A stretch of DNA of 64,000 nt from Deinococcus aquiradiocola (GCF_014646915.1 NZ_BMOE01000002.1:310844-374843); one strand, 5' to 3'. Counted from the first letter of the stretch, positions 51,645 through 61,008 are shown. Numbers and translations: made by a program. Notes: generated by a model not told the origin, from the sequence alone.

Positions 51645-53885
51645 TCAGGCCTGTGCCTGCAGCAGCTTGTCGAGGGTGATGGGAAGCTCACGGATTCGCG
51701 TTCCGGTCGCGTGATACACCGCGTTCGAGATGGCGGCGGCCACGCCCACGATCGGCAGTTCACCCAGGCCCTTGGCCCCGAGTGGCCCGATGTGCGGGTC
51801 GACCTCCTCCAGGTAGAAAGGCTCCAGCACCGGGATGTCCGCATGCACCGCAATCAGATACTCGGACAGGTTCGCGTTCATGTGCCGTCCCAGCCTGAGG
51901 TCGCGGTCGGTGTGCTCCAGCAGCGCCATGCCCACCCCGCCGATCATGCCGCCGACCGCCTGACTGTGCGCGGTGCGCGGGTTCACCACGCGGCCCACGC
52001 CGTAGGCGGAGACCATCCGCCGGACGCGGATCTCGAAGACGTCCGGATCGACGCTCAGCTCGACGAAGTGAGCGCCGAAAGAGTGGATGGAGTGGGTGGG
52101 CGGTCCGGCGGCCGGCGAGCTTGTCACCCGGGCGTCGAGGGTCCGCTGGGCGCGCCTCAGCAGCGCCGCGAAGGTGTCGGAGCGGGCAGTGTCGCTCGTC
52201 ACGAACACCCGGCCGGACCGGACGGTCAGCGCGGCCAGCGGCGTCCCGTACAGCGGTGAGTTCCGGTCGGCCACGGCCAGCTCGGCGAGCTGACGGCTCA
52301 CCTGTCTCCCGGCCTCACGAACGGCGGGACTCAGGCTGGCGAACAACGCCGAGCCGCCCTGAGCGAACGAGTACGGCAGCTGCGAGTCGGCCAGCTCGAC
52401 CTTGACCTGCCCGACGTCCACGCCCACCGCGTCGGCCGCCACCTGCGCCATGCTGGTGTACGTGCCGGGGCCGATGTCGGTGCCGGCGCTCTGCACGGTC
52501 ACGGTCCCGTCGATGTTCATGACGACGCGGGCGCTCGCCGGGTTCCGGTTGCCGGGGTAGGTCGCCCCGGCCATGCCCATGCCGATCAGCAGGCCTCCGT
52601 CCGTCATGGACCGGGCCGCCGGGGTGCGCCTGGACCAGCCGAAGCGCTCGGCGCCCAGGCGCAGGGCCTGCGTGTACGACCGGACCGACCACGGCAGCCC
52701 GCTCTCGGGATCCACCGGCGGCTCGTTCTTCAGGCGCAGCTCGACCGGGTCGATGTCGAGCGCCACGGCGAGTTCATCCAGCGCGCTTTCCAGGGCGAAC
52801 ATGCCGGTCACCTCGCCAGGTCCGCGCATGTAGGTGGGCGTCGAGATGTTCATCGGCACCATCCGGTAGGTGGTGGACAGGTTAGGCACGTCGTACATCA
52901 GGCGGGTGGCGCCGAGGGTGTTCTCGGTGAACTCCTCGTAGGTGGAGGTCTGCGCCCAGGCCTCGTGCATCAGGGCGTTGATCCTGCCGCTGCGGTCAGC
53001 GCCGAGCCGCACGCGCATCCGGGTTTCCGGGCGGAAGCCGACCGTGCCGTACATCGCTTCCCGGCTCAGCGACAGCTTGACGGGCCTGCCGACCACCTTC
53101 GCGGCCATCGCGACCAGGTCGATGTGCGGCCAGGCGCGCAGGGCCGAGCCGAACCCGCCGCCCATGAACGGGGAGAGCACCCGCACGTTGGCGTACGGGA
53201 CGCCGAACGCCAGCGCCGCGTGCCGCTGCACGTTCTGCACCCACTGACTCTTGTCGTAGAGCGTGAGTTTGTTGCCGTTCCAGACGGCGATGGTGGCGTG
53301 CGGTTCGAGCGGATTGTGGTGCTCGGCGGGCATGATGAACCGCTGGTCGATCCTGACGGCGGCGGCCTCGAAGGCGGCCTCCGGACGCCCACGCCGGTAC
53401 GGAGCGGACGTTTTCCCCTCGGTCGGCTGGTGCGCCCCGGGCAGCGCACTGTCGAAGGTCGAGACGCCGCCCGTTCCCAGATAGGTCACCTGGACCTTCG
53501 CGGCCGCCGCTTCCGCCTGTTCCAGCGTGGTCGCCACCACCAGGGCCACGTACTGGCGGTCGAAACGGATCACGTCGCTGCGGAGCGGCCGGAACGGTTC
53601 GCCCACGCTGGGATCGGTGGCCGGCTTGTCTTTGCGCTGAAGGTACGGCAGTTTCGGCGCGTTGAGGTGCGTCAGGACCTTCAGGACGCCCGGCATCGCT
53701 TCAGCCTCGGCCGTATCGATGGTCCCGATCCGCCCGCTGGACACCGTGCTGAGAACCGGAACGGCATGCACCACTCCGCGAATCGGATACTCGGCCGCGA
53801 ACCGCGCGCGCCCCGTGACCTTGGCGCGCCCCTCGATCCGGGCGATGGGACGACCGACGGCCGGGCCGGAAGAAGGCCCGGTCAC
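51645..53885 (-). CDS. Molybdenum-binding subunit of an aldehyde/xanthine oxidoreductase (PaoC-like)
   Basis: 746 residues. A xanthine-dehydrogenase-family large subunit. Recognisable blocks are GRPIARIEGRAKVTGRARFAAEYP in outline, HNPLEPHATIAVW, FMGGGFGSALRAW, MRGPGEVTGMFALESALDELA, AGTDIGPGTYTSMAQVAAD and the C-terminal GAKGLGELP with the catalytic glutamate. It holds the molybdopterin cofactor and oxidises an aldehyde or heterocycle. The GTG start overlaps the FAD-subunit stop. The order 2Fe-2S, FAD, Mo matches the periplasmic PaoABC operon of E. coli, but no PaoD-like chaperone gene is adjacent. Confidence 0.92.
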   Translation of the reverse strand: MTGPSSGPAVGRPIARIEGRAKVTGRARFAAEYPIRGVVHAVPVLSTVSSGRIGTIDTAEAEAMPGVLKVLTHLNAPKLPYLQRKDKPATDPSVGEPFRPLRSDVIRFDRQYVALVVATTLEQAEAAAAKVQVTYLGTGGVSTFDSALPGAHQPTEGKTSAPYRRGRPEAAFEAAAVRIDQRFIMPAEHHNPLEPHATIAVWNGNKLTLYDKSQWVQNVQRHAALAFGVPYANVRVLSPFMGGGFGSALRAWPHIDLVAMAAKVVGRPVKLSLSREAMYGTVGFRPETRMRVRLGADRSGRINALMHEAWAQTSTYEEFTENTLGATRLMYDVPNLSTTYRMVPMNISTPTYMRGPGEVTGMFALESALDELAVALDIDPVELRLKNEPPVDPESGLPWSVRSYTQALRLGAERFGWSRRTPAARSMTDGGLLIGMGMAGATYPGNRNPASARVVMNIDGTVTVQSAGTDIGPGTYTSMAQVAADAVGVDVGQVKVELADSQLPYSFAQGGSALFASLSPAVREAGRQVSRQLAELAVADRNSPLYGTPLAALTVRSGRVFVTSDTARSDTFAALLRRAQRTLDARVTSSPAAGPPTHSIHSFGAHFVELSVDPDVFEIRVRRMVSAYGVGRVVNPRTAHSQAVGGMIGGVGMALLEHTDRDLRLGRHMNANLSEYLIAVHADIPVLEPFYLEEVDPHIGPLGAKGLGELPIVGVAAAISNAVYHATGTRIRELPITLDKLLQAQA

Positions 53886-54871
53886 GCCGTCACCCCGGCA
53901 AGCTGCCGCAGCGCCTTGACGAGGGTCCGCTGCGCCAGCGGGATCTTGAAGGCATTCTGACTCTGGGGTCTCGCGCCGGTCAGCGCGGCCCTCGCAGCGG
54001 CCGCGAAGGTCGCCTCGGAGACCGGCTGCCCGACGAGCGCAGCCTCGGCTTCGGGAGAACGCCAGGGCCTGGTCCCGATGCCGCCCAGGGCGACGCGCGC
54101 CGAGACGACCCGCCCCGCCTGAACGTTCATGCCGACAGCGGCCGAGGTGAGTGCGAACTCGTAGGACGCCCGGTCACGGACCTTCAGGTACAGCGAGCTC
54201 ACGGCGTGAGGCGCGGCCGGCAGATCGACGGCCAGGATCAGCTCGCCGTGCTGCAGGACGGTCTCGACGTCCGGTGTGGTTCCGGGCGTCAGGTGGAACT
54301 CCACGAGGTTCACCGTACGGTCCCCTTTCGGTCCACGAATCCGGACCACCGCGTCGAGCGCCGACATCGCCACCGCCATGTCACCGGCATAGGTGGCGAT
54401 GCAGGCGTCACTGGTTCCGAGCACGGCCTGCATGCGGTTCTCACCGCCGATGGCCGAGCAGCCTGATCCCGGCTCGCGTTTGTTGCAGGGCAGCGCCACA
54501 TCGCGGAAGTACGGGCAGCGGGTGCGCTGCAGCAGGTTACCGCCGACGCTGGCCTTGTTCCGCAGCTGCGGCGAAGCACTCAGGAGCAGCGCCTGCGACA
54601 GGGCCGGAAAGCCGCTCAGCACCAGCGGATGCTGCGCCACCTCGCTCATGCGGGCCAGCGCACCGATCCGGATGCCGCCGCCCGGGAGCGCCGAGACACC
54701 CTTCAGCGGAAGGGCATTGATGTCGATCACCTGTGCCGGCGCCTCGACGTTGATGCGCATCAGGTCGACCAGGTTGGTGCCGCCCGCGATGAACTTCGCT
54801 TCCGGCTGCGCCGTCGCCATCATCACCGCGTCACCGGCCGTCTTCGTCCGGCTGAACTCAAACGCCCGCAT
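53882..54871 (-). CDS. FAD-binding subunit of the aldehyde oxidoreductase (PaoB-like)
   Basis: 329 residues. The PCMH-type FAD-binding site is shown by FIAGGTNLVDLMR and the Gly/Ser-rich KASVGGNLLQRTRC. A Cys-rich insertion (RCPYFRD, PCNKREPGSGCSAI and later a single Cys) matches the extra [4Fe-4S] cluster that distinguishes PaoB from ordinary xanthine dehydrogenase FAD subunits. It carries electrons between the Mo site and the acceptor. Its start overlaps the 2Fe-2S gene by 14 bases and its stop overlaps the Mo-subunit GTG. Confidence 0.92.
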   Translation of the reverse strand: MRAFEFSRTKTAGDAVMMATAQPEAKFIAGGTNLVDLMRINVEAPAQVIDINALPLKGVSALPGGGIRIGALARMSEVAQHPLVLSGFPALSQALLLSASPQLRNKASVGGNLLQRTRCPYFRDVALPCNKREPGSGCSAIGGENRMQAVLGTSDACIATYAGDMAVAMSALDAVVRIRGPKGDRTVNLVEFHLTPGTTPDVETVLQHGELILAVDLPAAPHAVSSLYLKVRDRASYEFALTSAAVGMNVQAGRVVSARVALGGIGTRPWRSPEAEAALVGQPVSEATFAAAARAALTGARPQSQNAFKIPLAQRTLVKALRQLAGVTA

Positions 54872-55547
54872 GGTTCTCCTTCACGTCTTTGACGGCGGCC
54901 AGGATGCCGTTGTAGCAGCCGCAGCGGCAGAGGTTGCCGCTCATCCATTCCCTGATCTCCGCCTCCGATCCGGCGTGGCCTTCACGGATGCACGCCACGC
55001 CCGACATGATCTGCCCGGACGTGCAGTAACCGCACTGGAACCCGTCGTGCGCGATGAAGGCCGCCTGCATCGGGTGCAGCGCGTCTCCCTGCGACAGGCC
55101 CTCCACCGTGGTGACGGCCTGACCGTCATGCATCACCGCCAGCGTCAGACAGCTGTTGATGCGCACTCCATCGACGTGCACGGTGCAGGCCCCGCAGGCG
55201 CCCTGATTGCAGGTCTTCTTCGTGCCGGTCAGACCGAGATGCTCACGCAGGGTGTCGAGCAGACTGGTGCGCGGGTCGAGCTGCAGGGAGCGGGCCACGC
55301 CGTTCACCCTGAGGGTGACCGCGACGAGGGCGGGCGCCGTCTCGTCGCTCGCCTGAGCGGCAGCCGGGCGGGTGAGGAGCGTGGCCGCGCCCAGCGCCGC
55401 GCTCCCGGCCACGAAGGTGCGGCGCGAAGGGTCGACAGGACCAGAAGGGGCCGGTGTTCCGGTCACGGACGCCGGTTCCGGACGCACCGGCTGCTCCCAC
55501 GTCGGGAGTCCGGCCTGTGAATACTGATCGGGTTCTTTTGGATTCAT
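54858..55547 (-). CDS. [2Fe-2S] subunit of the aldehyde oxidoreductase (PaoA-like), Tat-exported
   Basis: 229 residues. A twin-arginine signal is visible near residues 40-65 (SRRTFVAGSAALGAATLL), so the complex is probably exported folded. The first plant-type cluster is formed by CNQGACGACTVHVDG with a later Cys, and the second by CGYCTSGQIM and CRCGCYN. The operon order and the Tat signal support a periplasmic PaoABC-type enzyme. The ATG has GGAGGAGC upstream. Confidence 0.93.
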   Translation of the reverse strand: MNPKEPDQYSQAGLPTWEQPVRPEPASVTGTPAPSGPVDPSRRTFVAGSAALGAATLLTRPAAAQASDETAPALVAVTLRVNGVARSLQLDPRTSLLDTLREHLGLTGTKKTCNQGACGACTVHVDGVRINSCLTLAVMHDGQAVTTVEGLSQGDALHPMQAAFIAHDGFQCGYCTSGQIMSGVACIREGHAGSEAEIREWMSGNLCRCGCYNGILAAVKDVKENHAGV

Positions 55548-56416
55548 ACAGCTCCTCCTTGAAGGTCAGAAACGCGCAGAGAGACACTCGCCCCCCGTGG
55601 GACAGGCCATGACGGCCAGCATGACGGCGAGCGGGTAGACCGTGCCGGAGACCTGGACCTGAGCTCCGGCATGGCGGAAGACCCCCTGATCGCCAGCGAC
55701 GACCGGCACGGTCCGGACGAGGACGCGTCACGCTGAGCCGCACAGACCCGGCCAGGCCGTGTCACGACCATCCACGCCTGCTCGGGGATGCCAGGGTCGG
55801 TCCGGTGTGAGGCCGCGCTGACGCTTTCAGGTGCGACTGCGCGCCCGGCAGCTGTTCCAATCCGGCGCCGGGCGCCGGTCACGGCGGAAAGGCGTCCCGC
55901 GGCATCCTGGGTCTGACTCGTGGTCATCGGCTTCCCCTTCCCCTCAAGTGAACCGCACAGAGTCGAACGAATTTCGGCCAGTTGATTTGAAAGTACACAA
56001 AACACCGTGAGCGCTGATGAGCCGAAGGGGTGGCCTCCACTTATGGTTCGGCCGGACGGCCGTGAGACCGCAGGCCGCAGCGGAGCAGTTGGAGGGCTGG
56101 CGTGCCGCTCGTTCAGCGCGCGGTTCCCCTCTGCCAGCGGGTCCAGGTGCAGGGCCGAACACCGGCCACACACTGAGTTCTCGCCCCGAAACCCGTGCAG
56201 CCGGGAACGACAGGGACGGCTCCACACCACCCACGCGTCTGCCAGGAACGGTCGGATCAGGGCAAACCTTCAGATCTTCAGGTGAACCGCCGGAAGACAG
56301 ATCACCTGCCCTGGAGGTAAGGTGAGCGCCTCGGCCAGGACGGAAACAGCACCCGGAAAGGACGGCAGGTGACCACCTGAACACCGTTTCGGCAGAACCA
56401 CACGAAGGAGAACCTC
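55548..56416. other. Long intergenic region with possible decayed coding sequence
   Basis: 869 bases. A minus-strand frame from an ATG near 55930 with GGGGAAGGGGAAG upstream encodes about 75 plausible residues and then becomes Ser/Arg-rich. In another minus-strand frame, 55560-55735 encodes a hydrophobic tail including GTVYPLAVMLAVMACP. A frameshifted small gene would explain both. The rest (55940-56400) shows no gene with family features and presumably holds the promoters for the Pao operon and the cupin gene. A pseudogene is suspected but not proven. Confidence 0.3.
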
Positions 56417-56824
56417 ATGGACATCAAACGCGCAGGCAGCCAATCCTCACAGCGGGGACCCGCCGACTGGTTCACTGGAACCGTCCGTATCGACCCGCTC
56501 TTTTCTGGCCCTGAGCCTGCCCGCGCGGCCGGAAACACCGTCACCTTCGAGCCGGGCGCGCGCACCGCCTGGCACACCCACCCGCTGGGTCAGACCCTGA
56601 TCGTGCTGTCCGGTGCGGGCCGGGTGCAGCGCGAAGATGGTCCTGTTGAGGAGATCAGACCCGGTGACGTCGTGTGGTTCGCGCCCGGGGAGAAGCACTG
56701 GCACGGCGCCGCGCCGACCACGGCCATGACGCACATCGCCATTCAGGAATCCCTGGACGGCAGGGCGGTGGAGTGGCTGGAGCACGTGACCGACGAGCAG
56801 TACGGGACGACCGGGGGTTCATGA
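56417..56824 (+). CDS. Small single-domain cupin
   Basis: 135 residues. The first cupin motif is [22 protein letters not shown] and the second is [19 protein letters not shown]. His residues at the metal positions are present in both. It resembles the cupins often found beside carboxymuconolactone decarboxylase-like proteins and quercetinase-like enzymes. The ligand is unknown. GAAGGAG lies before the ATG. It stands alone between two decayed stretches. Confidence 0.9.
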   Translation: MDIKRAGSQSSQRGPADWFTGTVRIDPLFSGPEPARAAGNTVTFEPGARTAWHTHPLGQTLIVLSGAGRVQREDGPVEEIRPGDVVWFAPGEKHWHGAAPTTAMTHIAIQESLDGRAVEWLEHVTDEQYGTTGGS

Positions 56825-57296
56825 CCTTCGGGCACATCGCAACGCCGATCACCTGGACCGGAGCGCCGTCCTGTTCGGTACGCCAGCATCTACGAATACA
56901 CAGGACTCCATCAACGGTGTTACGTCTCTCGCATTTTATTTTTGAGTTATGAAGTGCATCTTCGCAACGAGCGTCCCGATATGAGGCGTGCCTCAGCATC
57001 AGCAGGAAGGCACGCAGCGCAGGCCAGAAGTCGAGATTCAGCGACTCTGATGACCGCGGCTGCTGCCATATCCTGCAGTCGTACGACTGTTATGGTGCAG
57101 TCTGCAAACATGCCGTCCACCACGGCCTTGCCTTCAAATCGTTCATACGAAATCAGCACCTGGAGATTGTCCAGGTGCTGTTCAATCTCCTCCTGACGGT
57201 GATAGGAGGGCCACTGCTAACGGCTGCACCAGTCAAGTCGCCCATACATCGAAGAACTTGTCAGGAGCCTTCGGGTGACATCGCTACAATTCAGGC
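56825..57296. other. AT-richer intergenic region with possible small-protein remnant
   Basis: 472 bases with lower GC than the surroundings. On the minus strand, 56947 to about 57195 reads protein-like (EEIEQHLDNLQVLISYERF, then GKAVVDGMFADC) but has a stop upstream and no clear start, so it may be a fragment. Within it 57154-57180 is an 11-base perfect hairpin. A plus-strand -10 TACAAT (57285-57290) ends six bases before the next gene's ATG. No family was recognised. Confidence 0.35.
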
Positions 57297-57848
57297 ATGA
57301 AATCATGGCTCGCCAGTGCACCGTTGACGTTCGTCCTGATGGCCTGTGGCTCGGATCGACCAGCTGTTCAACCATCGACGCCGCCGACCGTGACGCTGGC
57401 CCTCCCGGCAAGCACGCTCAGAGCAGGCGACAACTTCGCCCTGACCACCAGCGTGGACAGGACAAGCGCGTATCTCTACCTGTACTCGGTGGATCCGGCG
57501 GGTCAGATCCAGCAGCTGCTGCCCAATCGCACGGGTTCCGCGACCAAACCGCTGCCAGAGCAGCCTTTCCTGGTCGAGGCCGGACAGACCATTGCCTTTC
57601 CTTCGAAAGACGCTCGGTTCTCTGTCTTCGTTGAGGGCCCTCCGGGCACGTCCACGCTGGTGGCATTCGCCAGTGTCCAGCCGCTCAATCTGGACGCTCT
57701 GCGGACGTATCCTTCGACCAGCGATACCTTCGCTCAGATGAACATCGCCGGGTTCAATGCATTGAGTGAGGGTCTCAAGATGGCGGCCGACGCACTGCCT
57801 GGAAATCTTTATGCCCAGACAACCGCCGCGTTCACTGTTGTGAAGTAG
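57297..57848 (+). CDS. DUF4384-domain lipoprotein
   Basis: 183 residues. The N-terminal hydrophobic stretch ends in a lipobox-like VLMACGSD, so it is probably a lipoprotein. The body fits DUF4384: LRAGDNFALTTSVDRTSAYLYLYSVDPAGQIQQLLPN in outline, then FPSKDARFSVFVEGPPG. DUF4384 domains are common in Deinococcus surface proteins and their role is unknown. There is no ribosome site before the ATG, but TACAAT ends six bases upstream, suggesting a leaderless message. GC content is lower than that of most neighbours. Confidence 0.8.
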   Translation: MKSWLASAPLTFVLMACGSDRPAVQPSTPPTVTLALPASTLRAGDNFALTTSVDRTSAYLYLYSVDPAGQIQQLLPNRTGSATKPLPEQPFLVEAGQTIAFPSKDARFSVFVEGPPGTSTLVAFASVQPLNLDALRTYPSTSDTFAQMNIAGFNALSEGLKMAADALPGNLYAQTTAAFTVVK

Positions 57849-57868
57849 GATTTCTGACCTCCTACGGT

Positions 57869-58047
57869 TCAAAGTTTCACGCGAAAAAGGGCGTCCTGAA
57901 CGGCATTCAACGTATTCATCTCTAGAGTGAGTTCTGCGAGGTGCGCTTCAGCCAGCACCTTCTGTCGAACGTATCGCGCCAATGCTCTCCAGTCAGGCCA
58001 GGCAGGAGCGCCCGGATCCAGGCGCTCCAGAAACTCGAAGTGGTGGT
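57869..58047 (-). pseudogene. C-terminal remnant of an unrecognised gene cut by an IS element
   Basis: A minus-strand frame ending at 57869 reads HHHFEFLERLDPGAPAWPDW and continues through RALARYVRQKVLAEAHLAEL to the stop. The composition is protein-like and the frame is lost at a run of seven C (plus strand, 58050-58056), exactly where an IS-type end begins. It is probably the tail of a gene disrupted by that element. No family was recognised. Confidence 0.4.
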
Positions 58048-58390
58048 GTCCCCCCCTGAAAACGGACGAAGCTGATGAGCGTCATTCGGATCTCCCCCGG
58101 TGGCGCACAAGGGAAGCCCTTGTGCGCTCCGGAAAGCGAGGATGACCTCTGAACGCAGGAACCTTTACCGAAGAGCAGATCGTTGCTCTCCTCCAGAACG
58201 CTCAGAAGGGCGAAAAAACCGTGGAGGAGCTCTGCCGCGACCTCGGATGCAGCACCGCGTCCTGCTCCACCTGGAAGAAGCGTTACGGCGACGCTGGCGT
58301 CGCCAAAGCCAGACGGCTGAGACAGCTGGAACGCGGAAACGACCGTCTCCTCAAAATAGTTGACCAGCAGCGTCTCGAGATTGCGTGCGC
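58048..58390 (+). pseudogene. IS3-family element remnant (OrfA fragment)
   Basis: The segment opens with TGTCCCCCCCTGAAAACGG, like the terminal repeats of IS3-family elements. A frame from about 58152 encodes an OrfA-like protein: TFTEEQIVALLQNAQKGEKT, VEELCRDLGCSTASCSTWKKRYG and RRLRQLERGNDRLLKIV. It has no start codon in frame, and it breaks off near 58390 where EAL-type sequence begins. OrfB with its DDE residues is absent. The element is therefore dead. Confidence 0.75.
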
Positions 58391-58755
58391 TCGCCAACTG
58401 GGCCATCCCACACCGCCTGTGCCCGGATCGACCTGTGGCGGGCAGGCGGCATACCGGACCTGCGGGTGGCCGTCAACGTCTCGCCCCTGCAGCTGGCGCA
58501 GCCGGGCTTCGCTGCGAGGGTCCAACAAGCCGTGGAGCGCGCTTCCCTGGACCCTGCGGCGTTGGAACTCAAACTGACGGAACGACGTCCAGCCTTCAGC
58601 TGGACCTGGTGGTCGAGGGAATCGAAACCGTCACACGATTGAACGCCGTCCGCGATCTTGGCTGTCAACGCGCACAGGGTTCCCTGCTGAGGCAACCCGC
58701 ACCGTTCTGGTCACGGGAGGAGTTGAACACGCCACGTCAGATGCTTCAAACGAAA
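58391..58755 (+). pseudogene. Broken EAL-domain (c-di-GMP phosphodiesterase) gene
   Basis: One frame reads RIDLWRAGGIPDLRVAVNVS and continues LQLAQPGFAARVQQAVERASLDPAALELKLTE, the middle of an EAL domain. Another frame then reads LVVEGIETVTRLNAVRDLGCQRAQGSLL, the last part of the same domain. The DDFGTGYSSL block that should lie between them is missing, so there is an internal deletion plus a frameshift. The N-terminal EAL motif is also missing, next to the IS3 fragment. Confidence 0.8.
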
Positions 58756-58880
58756 TAAACGAAACGGGGCGAAGCGCGCGGTGGACTGTGAGGGCTCGCG
58801 ATAGGAATGGGCGGGCATGAGGGGCGGTGAAACAGGGCGGCGGCCCTCCTCGGGGAACGCGGCATCCGAGCGACGCCGGA

Positions 58881-59291
58881 TCACGTCCTGTTGCTGATCT
58901 GCTGGACGCTCCAGCCGTTCCCGTCCGGGTCCCAGAACGACAGGAAGCCGACGTGGTTCAGGTCGTCGTCGTCGGTGGCCATTCTCGGCGGGCCGCCCAG
59001 CACCTGAATGTCCCCGGTCTGCACGCCCCGGGCCTGCAGTTCCGCACGTGCGGCGCGCAGGTCACGGACCACCAGTTGCACGCCCTGGAGCGCGCCGGGC
59101 GGCATTCCGTTCGGGCGCGGGCCGAGCACGACGGAGCAGCCGGAACCTGGCGGCGTGAGCTGCACCAGCCGTCGCCCGCCTCCCATCTGCAGGTCGTGAT
59201 CCACGTGAAACCCCAGCCCGCCTTCGTAGAACGCCTTCGCTCGGTCGATGTCCGTGACGGGCACCACGACGACCTCCAGCGTCCAGTTCAC
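58881..59291 (-). CDS. VOC-family (glyoxalase/bleomycin resistance-like) protein
   Basis: 136 residues with two beta-alpha-beta-beta-beta units. Landmarks are VVPVTDIDRAKAFYEGGLGF, GVQLVVRDLRAARAELQARG and FWDPDGNGWSVQQIS. VOC proteins bind a metal and act as lyases, dioxygenases or drug-sequestering proteins; the role here is not defined. The ATG overlaps the YdeI-like stop in ATGA, so the two form an operon. Confidence 0.9.
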   Translation of the reverse strand: MNWTLEVVVVPVTDIDRAKAFYEGGLGFHVDHDLQMGGGRRLVQLTPPGSGCSVVLGPRPNGMPPGALQGVQLVVRDLRAARAELQARGVQTGDIQVLGGPPRMATDDDDLNHVGFLSFWDPDGNGWSVQQISNRT

Positions 59292-59734
59292 TGTTCGCCC
59301 GACAGGGTCCGGATGGCCTTCTCGATGCGGCGCGCCCGCGTCTCTGGGTTGGCGGTGCCTTCCACGGACAGCGTATGCTGCCGCTTCCCGCTGCGGGACA
59401 GCTTCCCGAACGCGCTCAGGGCGGCTGGATGGGCGTCCAGTGCCGCCTGCAGGTCGTCCGGCACGGTGACGTCACGCGGTTCGGTGTCGAGTTCCACGGT
59501 GACGTTCACCGTGTCGCCCGCGCTCAGGCCGGCGTTGCGCCGGTGTTCGGCGCTCACGGGAATCATGCAGCGCCCGCCCATCACGCCGACGGAGGTGCGG
59601 TACACGTAGGCGTTCAGGGTGACTGTCACGGCCGGTTTCCTGCCACCGCCCAGGGCGGTCACGATCTCCTCCGGCACCTCGATGCCGGTCGCGGTTTTGC
59701 CTTCCTGCTTCAGGGACGCGGTGAATGTCGGCAT
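59288..59734 (-). CDS. YdeI/OmdA-like protein with DUF1905 domain
   Basis: 148 residues. The N-terminal DUF1905 domain (about 3-90) includes VPEEIVTALGGGRKPAVTVTLN and YRTSVGVMGGRCMIPVSAEHRRNAGL in outline. The C-terminal OmdA/YdeI helical segment contains VPDDLQAALDAHPAALSAFGKL and ETRARRIEKAIRTL. Some database names call this family bacteriocin-protection proteins, which is notable because the Sdp-like toxin locus ends 81 bases upstream, but a link is only inference. GGAGGAGC precedes the ATG. Confidence 0.88.
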   Translation of the reverse strand: MPTFTASLKQEGKTATGIEVPEEIVTALGGGRKPAVTVTLNAYVYRTSVGVMGGRCMIPVSAEHRRNAGLSAGDTVNVTVELDTEPRDVTVPDDLQAALDAHPAALSAFGKLSRSGKRQHTLSVEGTANPETRARRIEKAIRTLSGEQ

Positions 59735-59814
59735 GCTCCTCCTTGCGGGGCCGTTTGAAGCCGCCCTCGGGCATGATAGACGTTGCGTCTGCAGGACCGA
59801 AGGGCGGGCCGCCC

Positions 59815-61008
59815 TCACAGCAGTTGCGAGGCGAGGGTGCCGACCACCAGGTTCAGCAGGCTCAGCGGTCTGGCGAGGCGGGCGTAGCGGGCGGGATGAG
59901 CGAGCAGCAGTTGCGGGAGCAGCAGCAGTCCGGTGACGGCGCCCCAGAGGACGTGACGGCTGCTCAGCGCGGTCGCCAGCAGGAGGGCCAGGTGACTGAT
60001 CAGCAGTGGCCGGAGCATGACCTTCTCGAGCTGCCGCAGGACGCCCTGCCGGTCCGGGAACAGACTCAGGCGGGACGGGTGCTGCAGTTCGTCCTTCAGG
60101 GCGCGGCCGACCAGCGTGAACACCGGGATGTTCAGGACGTACAGGGCGATCAGGGTCCGGGCGTTCGGGGTCGTGAGTCCCAGGCGGGCTGAGACGAGCA
60201 CCGTGAACAGCAGGCTCCCGGCGACCAGCAGCGGGCCACCCTCGCGCGCCGCCAGTTTCCACCACGGGAACGCGGTCCACGAGACGGGACTGCGTTCGTC
60301 CGACACCTGCGGCACGAGCAGCAGGTGCCGCATGACGCGCATCTGGCCGGTCAGGACGGCCGTGGAGATCAGCAGGGCCGCGAGGAGCGTCCACGGGTCG
60401 AGCCGGGCGGTCCAGTCGAGCAGTGCAGGGTCACGGACGAACGCCAGGCCAGCCAGGCCGAGCAGCGGGGAGCTGAAGTTGATGACGCGCTGCGCCTTCG
60501 ACCGTTTCAGCACGGTCACGAGGACGTTCACGGCCAGGATCACGGCATTGAGGACGACGCCGTAGACGGTCACGCAGGTGAGGAGGGTCGTCAGGCCGAG
60601 CGAGGGGTGGACGATCAGCAGGACCGCTCCGAGCGGCACGACGAAGAGCAGCAGCGGAATGAATCCGACGGAGACCACACCGGTGATGCCGAGCAGCACG
60701 CTCAGGCTCGCCGGGACGGGCGCCAGGGCCAGCAGGGTGAACTTCTCCTCGCTGACGTCGAGGAAGTCACCGATCAGTTTCAGGGACAGGATGCCGCCCA
60801 GGAAGGCCACGGTCAGCAGGAACCCCCCGGCGGTGTCCAGGGCCGCTCCGCCCGGCGCGGGTGCACGGTGCAGGAGCGCGACCGAGAACACGAAGGCCAG
60901 GAAGAGGCTCCCCAGTACGACTGTTCCGGCGACGAGGCGACGCAGCGTCCGGTCGGGAATCAGGCCCCTGAGGGTGTGACGGACATCCCACGCCATGAAC
61001 TGCAGCAC
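59815..61008 (-). CDS. Multi-span membrane protein, probable ABC permease of the toxin locus
   Basis: 397 residues from the GTG at 61008, one base after the ATPase stop; an ATG at 61029 that overlaps the ATPase gene and an ATG at 60996 are alternatives. Ten to twelve hydrophobic segments are visible. No specific family motif was recognised, but it follows the ABC ATPase directly and is the natural membrane partner. In Sdp-like or lantibiotic-like loci such a pair gives export or self-immunity. It is the last gene of the five-gene tract. Confidence 0.75.
   Translation of the reverse strand: MLQFMAWDVRHTLRGLIPDRTLRRLVAGTVVLGSLFLAFVFSVALLHRAPAPGGAALDTAGGFLLTVAFLGGILSLKLIGDFLDVSEEKFTLLALAPVPASLSVLLGITGVVSVGFIPLLLFVVPLGAVLLIVHPSLGLTTLLTCVTVYGVVLNAVILAVNVLVTVLKRSKAQRVINFSSPLLGLAGLAFVRDPALLDWTARLDPWTLLAALLISTAVLTGQMRVMRHLLLVPQVSDERSPVSWTAFPWWKLAAREGGPLLVAGSLLFTVLVSARLGLTTPNARTLIALYVLNIPVFTLVGRALKDELQHPSRLSLFPDRQGVLRQLEKVMLRPLLISHLALLLATALSSRHVLWGAVTGLLLLPQLLLAHPARYARLARPLSLLNLVVGTLASQLL

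Noticed and set aside
56942..57196. Plus-strand 84-codon frame
   Set aside because: Ser/Arg-rich with no domain features; the minus-strand reading of the same segment is more protein-like.
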